DNA of 64,000 bases, from contig OX419336.1 of NCBI GenBank assembly GCA_948470475.1, positions 31,496,915 to 31,560,914 on the forward strand, given 5' to 3'. Shown in pieces: positions 46,815 to 58,800 of the stretch. Each line of letters opens with the position of its first letter. Position 1 is the first letter of the stretch. Both the position numbers and the translations under genes were made by a program. This DNA is from Galaxea fascicularis (taxonomy: Eukaryota; Cnidaria; Anthozoa; Scleractinia; Euphylliidae). Below the pieces are notes generated by a model that was not told the origin of the DNA, did no database searches, and saw nothing but the letters and a program-made list of their open reading frames with translations.

Positions 46815-49800
46815 ATGGCTGAAGCCAGGGCGGCTGTAACAAGGCCTGATGTTCGTCTTCATGCCGAAGGAACGAGTACAACTGAAGCCGAAGTTGAATT
46901 GCTGAAAAGCACATTCAAAACTCTTAAGAAGTGTGCCTTCAGAACTCGGTGAGTTTCTTATCGGGATTTGTGCCTTGCACGTGTTTTCCAACTTTAAATT
47001 ACAATTTACAGTCGCTTTGATTTCTCTATTATATAAGCTAACATTACTTCCGTTAAGAATCTTATTTAGAAAGAATGTTTATTGTTATGAAAACAAAATC
47101 GATAGCGTCATCAGTTTCTTTTAACATTTGTTAGATTGAGTAGTGGTTTACGGCCTCAGTTTCAAGCAAAACTTAGTTAAAGTTTAATTGCCTGAAGTAA
47201 GGGCCAACTTATACGCGGTTTTCTGAAGCGCCTAGTCTATTATCGGCATCAAAAATTTTCTAAGGACGAATTAAATGCTAATAGCTGTTAAATAAAGTAT
47301 AGAGAGTCGATGGCATGTCGTACAAAACTCGAGTTTTAAAAGCTCAAGTCAAGCTGGGCTGATGACGCGAACGAACAAAAATTAAGTGTAAATAACACTT
47401 GCTTAGTTTCTTTTTTTCCGTTTTATTACTTGGTCCAGTTTAAAGCATCACTTCCGTATTTCCATCGTGTGTCGCTCGTCTGCCTCGAGTGTTTTTATTG
47501 TAGTTTATAAATTGTATTTTCGCGTGATATTTTGGGATATGTTTCAAAAATGAACTTTGTACCCTAACAGGTACCAGATGAGTACTTTTCATGAGCCGAA
47601 CCTAATTCATAGAATTAAGTACAAGAAAAGTCCGGCGTCTGAATCAATTAGGAACGGCTATTTTAATTTGGAATGGCTCAGGCGTTTTCACCTAGCTTAG
47701 CCAGGAATTTAAACTTTGGAACTACCTTGCTTGATTCAGGCGGCAGTTCAGATGCCTCTCCACTCATGTGCCAAATCTAATTGAATTAGGTTTGACTTTG
47801 GAGCGACATTGGTGTGATAGCTGATTCAGACGGCGTACCGTGTGTCGAACCTTAGTATTCTATATTAGGAAAAGGCTAATTATTAAAGTTTGACATCTGA
47901 ATCAACAGACATACTTTTGTTAATTTGGTTCGGTCCAAATAAGAATTCAGTTCGGTTCATGAAAAGCATGGCGTCTGAACCAGGCCCAACTCTGACTTTG
48001 TGAATACCACTTACTTACTTACATTATTACATACATAGCTTGTGGAAAAATAAAATGAATAAAAGGGAAGATCACTGTCATACTAACCCTGCTCCAAAAA
48101 CAAATAGAGTTCAAGTCACAAAATGTATGTATGTATAATTAATGTATTGGGCTGTGCAGAAAATGTGCTGAATAAAATTGATAAAAAAATATTTACAGTA
48201 TACAACTTAGTAAAACTAAGTTAATTTATGTCACAAAGTCATATATGTCCCTGAAATAAGCCATCAATGTACAGGTCACATTAAATCTAAATTCCCTAAA
48301 TACACATTACAATACATTGTGCATTTTTTGTGAGTGTATTGTATCACAGTGAAAGAGGTTAGGTAGGCAGATTTAAAGAAAGAGGCTGACCAAGCTAAAA
48401 TAAGAAAGAAACACAGATTACCAAATCAGTGATCAAAATAAAAAACAAACCACAAATTACCATCATTGTTTGCAGTTTAGTTCAATCTCACATGTGATTG
48501 GCTAATTTAACTTGAAACACAATTATAACATTCCTTAAATAATTCTAGTGATCACAGGTTTTGGATTTTCAGTGAGATAAATAAAGAAAATGCTACCTTA
48601 ACCTCTGATTATCAGGGTGTGTGAAAGCTAACATTTTCCCCTTGTTCCGTTTTGTTTTGCAGTCAACAGATTGCCAATGGCTTGTGGCCAACGACCTGGT
48701 CCAATTTGTTGGGTACTGTGGTTGTTATTGGGGCCGTGCTGTATGCAACTGATTTCTATAAGCTATCTTCCCTACAACCAGTTGCAGGTGTCTTATGGAA
48801 ATTGACATATTTACTTCACTTGGATGAAGCCTATCCATATAACTTCCGCCTTGTTTTTGTTTCGGTCCTGGTTGGTGTGGTTTTCTTCATCGTTCTTCTT
48901 TATCTGCGACAGTACACCCTAAGGATTCTCCTGGCTTACAGAGGATGGATGTGTAAGAACCATTTAATTTTTTTGTTTTTCAGTTTGAGTATTGCTGGAT
49001 ACTTGTGAAATTTTAAGAAACTTTAATATTTTGTATATCATAACACCTGACCTTATAAAACATGGTAGACTTAAAAAATAGCTTGCACTCAGGGTTCTCA
49101 ACAGAACGTTGAACAGCTGTTGCTGTGCTATTTTCAGCCATAACATAGAAGTACATGACCCAAGCCTTCCACTGAACAAGGTGCTTTTACAGCCGTAATA
49201 CTCACTAGTAACACCGGCCGTGACAGGTGTTATGGGTTCCGGCTTCAATTGAGAACGAACCCTGGCACTGGACAATAGGTTAACCACTTACAGCAATCTT
49301 GTAATTTACAACTGTTTACTTTGTACATGTACTGTAAGTTGTCACCTCATATTTTATCATCCTTTTAAGATGAGCCTCCACGATCACAGAGCGTGCTGAC
49401 ATTATTGTGGGGATTGATGGTGAAGCTATGTTCTGGTCAGCACCCTAAGCTTTTCAGTTATCAAAACAGTCTTCCACGAATGGCTGTTCCAAACCTGAGC
49501 GATACCTGTAAAGAGCTGCTGTGTTCTGTCAAACCAATCTTGGATGATGAACAATACAAAAAGATGGAGGATCTTGCTAAGGTGAGGATGTCTGTGTTAG
49601 ACATTGCACCAAACCTACAGAAACAAGTCAGCCGCACTGAAATTGTGTACCTTCTCTAAAGTTCAAGTTCAGCACTCCACAGTTCATTTTCACAGTGTAA
49701 AAACCTACTTTTCAAACTTCAAGACTCAAAATTGTAGCAAGTCATTGTAGATTGCATGAAGTGATTCCTGGTCACTTTCTGCACGATGCAGTCCCCCTAG

Positions 49801-52800
49801 AATGAGCAAGAAAAGCCAAGTATGGCAAGAGATGGCAAGAACCCAACTTGAATTTCAAGCCGTTCATTTTCATAGTGAAAAGCCATACTTTTCAAATGTC
49901 TGCAAGATAGAAGTTGTAGCAAGTCAGTGTAGATTCCTTCAGATGATTCCTGGTTACTTTATGCACAATATTGTCTCTTAAAATGAGCAACAAAACTGAA
50001 GAATGTGATCACATTACAGGCAGCCATTCTGGATTTCAATTGACAAAGTGGAGACTGGGAATGAATGAGGTAGTATCGAAAACGAAGCACTCGAAAACGA
50101 AGATCGAAGCACGAAGCACCCTGAAACTCGAAAACGAAGCACCCGAAGTCAAAAACGAAGCACTTAGGTCGAAAACGGAGCACCCTGAAACTCGAAAACG
50201 AAGCACTCTAAGTCGAAAACGAAGCACCCTACAAGTCGAAGACGAAGCACTCGGTTTTTAAGGCGCCGACTTCGACTTTGTTTGATCGGAGATAGGTAAA
50301 CAAGACAGTTCCTAATCGTGCGTTGATCAAACTTGTCAGGGTCGAATCTAGCACGATAATGGATACAGTACTGCACAAAAACTATTCAACTGCGAGGTGT
50401 CGAAAATGCATTTCCGGAGCCCTGACTGAATTAAAGGTAACACTTCAACAAAAGGTAAAGCTTGAAATGCTTTATTCGCGTGGGAAACAGGAAATGCCAC
50501 TTTGAAGTGTTACCTTTAATTCAGTCAGGGCTCCGGGTAGTCAGGGCTCTTAAAAACCGGGTGCTTCGTCTTTGACTTAACTTAGAAGCTTCGTTTTCGA
50601 ATTGTAGAGTGCTTCGTTTTCGAGTTGTAGGGTGCTCCGTTTTCGACTTAGAGTGCTTCGTTTTCGAGTTTCAGGGTGCTCCGTTTTCGACCTAAGTGCT
50701 TCGTTTTCGACTTCGGGTGCTTCGTTTTTGAGTTTCGGGGTGCTTCGTGCTTCAATCTTCGTTTTCGAGTGCTTCGTTTTCGATACTACCGAATGAATGA
50801 GCCACTTTGGTCAGCAGACTCACAAGTGCGGGCTCCAAGGAAAGACAGTTATTTTTTTTATTTCTGGCGGAAATTCACTTTTCTGTTCTGACCTGATAAC
50901 AATTTTCACACAGTTTTTCACACTGTTTTCACACACATTTCACATCGCAAATTTCACATGCATGTGAAATTGTCATGTGAAACAAGTGTGAATACCTGTC
51001 AAAAAGAGCACATTTTCATACAGTATTTCGCATTGGTTTTCACACGTCTCCTTCTGGTAGTGATATGTTCTCTTTCCTTTGTAGGACTTTGAGAGGAACC
51101 TTGGCCCAAAACTGCAGTTTATCTTACAGTTGAAGTCTTGGTGGGCACCCAATTATCACACAGATTGGTGGGAAAAATATGTGTATTGCATGGGCCGCTC
51201 ACCATTACCAATTAATAGTAACTACTATTGTCTTGACCAGAACTGGCACCCAACTTTAAACCAAGCATCAAGGTACCAAAATGCTACAGTTATTTAATTC
51301 CACTAAGTATTGTTTGTTGAAATAACAACAGGATTTAACAGGTTCAAAGTGAATCCCCAGGCCAGCGGAGAGTATTCGTAAATGTACATTCCGGTTTAAT
51401 GACAGTTTCAATATTACTGTTTTCTAGCTAGCATGAGGGGAGATGGGATACTTGTACAATAGAGAAAGATCAGTAATAATAATATAGTGTATTATCGTTT
51501 GTCTAGCAATGTTGTCACTTCATGAGGTGTAGATCGCAACGTTTTGACTACTTTCTGCTTAAGTCTTCATCAGGCAATTGGTTGTCTGGTTACGCTCGAC
51601 CATTTGTATCACAGTGGTCGTCTGTGATTGGTGTATTTCAATCCTACATTGGTCTGGTGAGAAGTTGTTCCCTCTGCAGTCTGCTGACCAGGTCTTGTCA
51701 TGTTTTTTTACTGTGGGCATCAGGAATATTGATTCTGTTATCCCTGTTGGTGTTATTACCGGTTTGAAGCTATCCATGGAAGACTTCACCCTAATAATAA
51801 TTATTGTGAGACAAATTATAACACACCATATTATTATATGCTAACTACCACAATGAAGAACCACAACTATTGAGATCATGAATAGGCAATTCCAGAAAAT
51901 ATCCATTCCCAACCACGGACGGCTTCCATGTTTTAACCCCCCTTGCCTTCAGAAATTCCAGAATGCGTTAATCCCCCCATGCCCTCAGAATTCCATAATC
52001 GTGAACCCCCCCTACCCTTCAGAATTTCCGGGGTTTTTTTGGAGGTACATTATCGACTTGGCAACGTTTATATGAACAAACAAACATGAATTTATGCCTG
52101 CCCAAGGCTGTGATCTAGCAGTGCCAGGTGACAAGCTTTACTCTTCAGCGACAAGAAAAACCTACCGCGTGTGGCCAGGCTGTTCGTGCAACCTTTTTTT
52201 TAAGTCTAAATTTGGCTTTGTTTTCTTCTGTTGTTTTGATGTTCACAAAGCAAAATAGCTCGAAAGACTGTTAAAATCTTTCAGTCGATTGCCGTCCGGC
52301 GGTCCGAATGCTTAATTATATGACAGGCGTTCCTTGGAAGCGAGGGACAGGTACGAGTTTTTTGCCGTTTATCGGGCGGGAGACAGGATTATGAAGAAAT
52401 TTGCAAGCGGTAAATAAGGTTCATTTTCAGATTTTATTCACTTGACAAGAAATTCATCAAGGTAAATGTGAAACCCACGTTTTACTGTTCACTTCTACGT
52501 GTCTGATCAATCGATGCTTGTCTTCTGCTTCCGCGCTCATACGTTCGTGATTTATTTACGAACTGCAAAAGTCAACAACAATAGCGTTTTCAAGGAACTC
52601 ACTCTACTCTTTCTACTCTAGAAATCCCACCTGTGAACCCCCCCCCCCCATGCCTTTGGATTTCTAATTGTAAATACTCCCCCATTACTTCAGAATTCCA
52701 GTTCAAAGAACCCCCCCTCCCCTTCGGAAATCCTAAAAGCCATCCGTGGTATAGGTATGATATTTTCTGGAATCACCCAATAGTAAATAAAGTTAACCTA

Positions 52801-55800
52801 TTCATCCAGTGCAGTAGAAGCTGCCTTGAAGTGGTCTCTCATCAATACCTTCCCAAGCTAGCTTATGTTTCAGTGAAGGATGGACAGTGAAAGGTACAAA
52901 TATTTCATGGAAATGGGTGGACATGCCATGCTTTAAGATGGCTTTACTGTAATTAACACCAGTTTCTAGCACCTTAAATTTTACTACAGTGGAAGCTTGT
53001 GTGAATGGATAACTATACTGCTCAAATGTGCGCTTAGGGTAGGTTCTCTTGAATAACAGTTTAGTAACTAGTTGGGTTACAAGGTAAGTTGGACTTAAGA
53101 ATTAATGCTACAATTAATGTAAGTCATGCATCATGTAATTTTGAGAGTTATGTTGTTTCTTGCTTTAACAGAGCTGCAACCATGTGCTACTTCTTTCTGA
53201 AGTATTACCAAGAGATCCAGACTGAGAGCTTGGAACCTCTGCTGATTAGAAAAACCATTCCAATCTGCATGTGGCAGTATGAGAGGACTTTTAAGACAAC
53301 CAGGTACATGAAAAAAAAAAGTATTCATTTCATGACCCATTTTACAATTGCATGCTCAATGACCTGGAATCAAGGCTGCGCGGCATTGACCTTGTTTTGA
53401 TACAGACCTCACCACTTTTCTCATGTAAATCGTGTACTCTAGTGTAGATTTACATACGAAAGACAGAGATCGATTGTATCAAAACAAGGTCACCTCCAGC
53501 CTTGCCTCTACTCAAAGGCCAGGACACTAGCTGAACACAGAACTGTAAAATGGACTATTGGCAGATGATTGATCTGCATTCAACCTTGGAATCATACTTC
53601 ATGGTCGGAGGGTATATTGTCATAGAAATTGAGAAACCTGGACTCCACAAGGCTAGTTGTTCACCACCACTTTAATTAATGAAGTACTGCTAATCACTTC
53701 CCTAGGATTGCTAGTTCCTGGCCTCACAATTATCGCAAGGGTACCAGTATTTCAGTTAATTCTTTGTGGGTGCAAAAGACGTGATGCAGAAAAATCACAC
53801 ATAAGTAAAGTGGAAAAATTTTCTCAACAGGATTTGAGGAGACAATGATTTCTGTTATAATCTAATCAGAGAGCAAAATATGCTTCCAACATGTATAAAT
53901 TATACTCTTCAAAGCAATGAGAGGCATAATGAATTTTTCAGGGGATATGTTTTGTTTCTTTTCTGTTTAGGATTCCAAAGGAAGACGTGGATGAAATTGT
54001 TCATTTTGAGCACACAGAACATGAGGTTTGTACTAAACAGGAATGAGCCCTATAGTAAGTTACGTTGACTGTATATGCAGATTGCAGACTATCAAACTCT
54101 AACCTGTAACCCAGCCTTTGAGCAATGTATTTCCTAAAAACTTTAAATAGAAATTGTTTTGGCTCACAGTATTTTAGTCCATATGTTGTGGTTCAATTTT
54201 ATTTTTGGTTCAGATTTTTTTGGACCAATTTACTTTTTTTAAATCAGTTTATTTTTTTTAAAGTTGCCTCAATCTAAAATATTATAGAAATGTCACTAGA
54301 CATAAAATATTGGTTGCCACTGATAAAAAAAAAAGACACTTGTGTAGTATTATATGAAGGACCCAATTCCTGCTCAGCTTTGAAATAAATTGAATTTGGA
54401 GGTGCATGCTACATTTCAAGACATTACCAGGGTGAAAGAGGCAAATTATAAACTTAGGAAATGGCAATACTATTTTGCGCCAGTGTTCACCTCACTTTAA
54501 CTTTAGAAAGATCATAAAAATAACTAATGAAAACTCTGTGGCTTAGCACATGACCACCAAACAAAGGTTGCCAAATTGGCGACTTTCACGGCAATTTTAG
54601 TCACCAAAGTTTTATTCTACTCGCCATGGTAACTAAAACAGTTGCAGCTTGGAGCACTCTAAATACATGTATATATAGTTTACATTATCTGCTTTGGAGA
54701 GTTTGGATTGAATGATTATTTTTTTCGATTTAATAGCACATAGTTGTGTTGTGTGGAGGCAACTTTTACATGCTGCCTGTGACAAACAGCAAAGGAAAAT
54801 ACATCTCAGTACTGGATCTGGAGGGTCAGTTTGAGTGGATTAAGGCAGATGCGCAACATTCTGATAGTGAGTGCTTTTCTTATTAATTTTAATGCATTCT
54901 CCTATAGTTAAAACCAATATTGCTGCTTGCTGCACTCACAGCATCCTATTAGGGGAGTAAGAATCTCAAGAATTCTGCACTTTTACCCTGTTATGATGCA
55001 GCCTCATTCCCAGGGTCTCTCGAACTACATTCCTGGTTATCATCTGACATTGACTAGTGTGTTCAGCTGGATCACAATCATAACACCTGAAGATTCCTAC
55101 AGTATGGTAACTGTTTTTGTCTAGTGTTGATTTGCTCTCACAAAAAAAGTTTTGTACTGATTGTTTAGCCATTTTTAGGATATACTACTGAGGTTCTGAA
55201 CAAGATCAGTGTTTTGGCTTTTAGAAAGCAATTTATTTGTAATCAAGCAATCAACTCGAATTGAGCAGAGCCTGGCCAAAGTGTCTCACTGCATGTAAGC
55301 AGTAAAATCGATCATATTTTGCTATATTTTTAGTAAAAGCAAATGTGTTGTTTGGCTTAATACAATAATAATTATTGTTATGTTAACATTTTTCATCAAA
55401 TAAGTGATACTGTAAAATTTTAGTGAATTTTTTCTTCATCATAGCTTCTGGCCAACACGTATGTGTTCATTTATCCATCTTTTACATTCAAGATGTTTCT
55501 CTAACCCTTTCACTCCTGAGAGTGCCAAATGGCACTTAAGATTTTACTCTGTCCAATGCTAGACAAGTTCACTCGTCAATGGAGAACCCCTTAGGAGGGA
55601 AAGGGTTAACAACATCTTCACCCAAAAACTACATCCCCATTAACCCTTTCACTCCTGAGAGTGCCCTTTGGCACTTATAGATTTTACTCTGTCCAATTCC
55701 AGACGAGTTCACTCGTCAATGGAGAACCGCTTAGGAGGGAAAGGGTTAAGTATTTCACTATAAAAAGAAGTTTGCATGGTCAAGGTGTCCAATGGTTTAT

Positions 55801-58800
55801 ATCTTATTTTGCTGGCCGGAAAATCTAAGCTTAATTATTTTAACTTAGTACACAAAAACACAGAACTTAGACAATGTGCATTAACAGAGTGAAATTCATT
55901 GGTGAATAATTCCAATCTTTAGGTCAAACAAAAAGAGTTTATTTTAGTCCTTATCAAAAGCTCCTGAAGATAGCAAGTTTCTTGTTTCCTTACTTACAGT
56001 CTCATGGAAAGTAGAATCCACTGAAACAAAACTTTAATTCGCAAAACTCTGGTGGCCATGTTGTGCGTGGGAGGAGGATTTAGCAACATGAATTGTTTGT
56101 TCATGTGTTAATGAAAAGTTGGAGCATTGTCCATTCCTATACATACTGTGTAATCATAGAAAGATAACACGCAATTATATAATTATTGTTTTGGCCTTTA
56201 GGGGCTTTTTAGTCAACAAATACAAAGAAAAACTTTATGAGGAATCTGGGTTGCCTAATCAGACAAGAGTTTTACTGAAAACTGCTAAAATGGAAAAAGT
56301 AATTTGTAATTGAAGTTTTGATGTTATTGGTACCACATTTCAGCTACAAAAGAGCAGGCTGAAGGTAGTGTACCAGCTCTCACAGCATTACCCAGAGCAG
56401 AGTGGGCCAAAATCAGGAAGGAGTATTTCTCAGAAAGTCTCAATCGACAGACGCTTGAGGCTATTGAAGAAGCCTTGTTTTTGGTTAGTCTGTGTAACAG
56501 AATTCATTATAATTTACCTGTGTGACTGAAGAGGTTAATAATAATATTTATCTTAGCAAATAAGAGACATCTAATCAAATGAAGCATTTCTTAAGTTAGA
56601 ACTGTATCATTGTGTTTATAACTATAGTAATTTTGACAGTAAGTTTTTTTTTTCCACTCACAGCACAGGCAGCCCAAGCTCACTATGAGTTGCATACATA
56701 AAGGTTTGTATGGGAATCCAGGTTAGAGGTTCAAGAAAATAAATACTCACAGAAATTCTCAATAAAAAACGCCTTACCTTATTTATATGGTGTGTTCTTG
56801 CTTGCTGTGTGGTTATTTTCCCGATCCGATGCCATTTTAGTGGTTTCCTTTATTTCTGAGTTTCCACTCTTAAAGAGAGAGCAAGGTCAAACACTTCAAT
56901 CTGGACCAGCCCGCCAAACGCAGCCAAAAACTCGAGGTTAAAATATCCCCACGGCCAAAATTCCACTGCAGAATCCAACTGCAAAGGTTAAACTTTCATT
57001 TCAACGTTCTAGCCACGCAATTGCATCCCTGCGAGCAAAGCCAGGCGGCCATTTGTTTCCGCGATGAAACGGTAAAACGTAGGAACAGAGCAAGAACAAA
57101 ATTGGGTTCGTGTACCCCGTGAGTCTCCGTTTGGTAACGTGGCGAAGTTACCAAGCCGATTTCAACGGTTGTTGTGTTGTGGTGGATTCGTACACGGCTC
57201 TGTTCCAATGTTTTACCCTTTCATCGGGGAAACAAACAGCCGCCTGGCTTTGCTCGCAGGGATGCGATTGCGTGGCTAGAACGTTGAAATGAAAGTTTAA
57301 CCTTTGCAGTTGGATTCTGCGGTGGAGTTTTGGCCGTGGAGATATTTTAACCTCGAGTTTTTGGCTGCGTTTGGCGGGCTGGTCCAGATTGAAGTGTTCG
57401 ACCTTGCTCTCTCTTTAAGAGTGGAAACTCAGAAATGAAAGAAATCGCTAAAATGGCATCAGATCGGGAAAATAACCACACAGCAAGCAAGAACACACCA
57501 TATAAATAAGGTAAGGCGTTTTTTATTGAGAATTTCTGTGAGTATTTATTTTCTTGAATCTCTGACCTGGATTCCCATACAAACCTTTATGTATGCAACT
57601 CGTAGTGAGCTTGGGTTACCTGTGCTCATAGTATTGTAAAGTAACATGATTTGGATTTAACTACATTGATACTACTTGAAGTTTAGATACCTGGATTCAG
57701 ATGTCCTGTGTGACTTTTAGTGATGGCAGGATTCTCACTGCCCTAGCAACTGAGGCCACCCAAACATTAATCGACAAATAACTCAGGTCACATTCCCAAC
57801 AAAGGAGTCTAGCTTTGATAGTTCGTTAGCCAATCAAAAATGAGAATATAGGGCTCTAAAACAAAGCGTTGGTGGCCCCCGTTGAGTTCATTGTACTGTG
57901 ATACCGTTTATGAATCCTTGATGTTACAGCTAGTTGATCTCTGCTGTTTGTTCATTATATTCAAAGGAAGAAATTGGTTATGGGTTTGAGGGTCCACATA
58001 ACTTCTAGCTGACTCAAAGTCTGATCATGATAGCCCAGCTGATAATTGCAATTTAAGTTATCAATCAAAAAATGATCAAATTCATTATTTATTCTTAATC
58101 ACTAAGAATTTGTTGTTTTGTGAGTTTAGGTGATCCTAGAGGAAAGATCATTCACTTCGCTGAGTGATCGTGCCAAGTACCTTCTGCATGGTGATGGCCG
58201 CAGCTTTTGGTTTGACAAGAGTTTCTGTTTGATGGTGTTTTCTGATGGTAAATGTGGAATCAATGCAGAACATTCCTGGGCTGATGCACCTGTGGTTGGG
58301 CACATGCTTGAGTATGCCCTTACATTTGAGTGAGTAAACCCCTGAATATGAAGTCTTTCCTTTATCATCAAGAAAACATTCCAGGTATACTGTCTGTAGG
58401 TATAGACTAGGTGACTTTTTAATTGACTCAAGGCTGTGCTCTAAGAAAAGTAGTTGGGTACCCAAAACCTCTAAACCATTGAAATCCAGGGCAACCAGCA
58501 TGTACGTTTGATACAAAAACTAATATTTTCTGGTCACCCAAAGACAAAAGTAAGTCTCCAAGGGGCCAGTAACCGGGTGCCACTATAGCACAGCTCTGTG
58601 TCTTAACTTCGCGTGGTCCATATAATCTGGTGTAGAATTTTATATACAGTGCCTCTTGCTAATACACTAATTAAGCCTTATAACATTATCATGGTCCAGC
58701 ACTTATGTTTAGGCTACCAGAAGAAAGGAAGACTTAAAAGTAGTTGAAAGGGTGCAAATGAAACAATGTATTAAATATTGTTTTTTTACTTGAGGATTGC

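Noticed and set aside
49959..50891. Open frames rich in FRVLRFR or SKTKHS repeats
   Set aside because: They are translations of the tandem CGAAAACGAAGCAC arms of the foldback element, not proteins.
55502..55748. CRISPR-like direct repeats
   Set aside because: Only two units with terminal inverted repeats in a eukaryotic intron; these are MITEs.
57110..57292. Open frames in the large palindrome at 56662-57626 that resemble each other
   Set aside because: Their likeness is a product of the inverted repeat; no domain is present.
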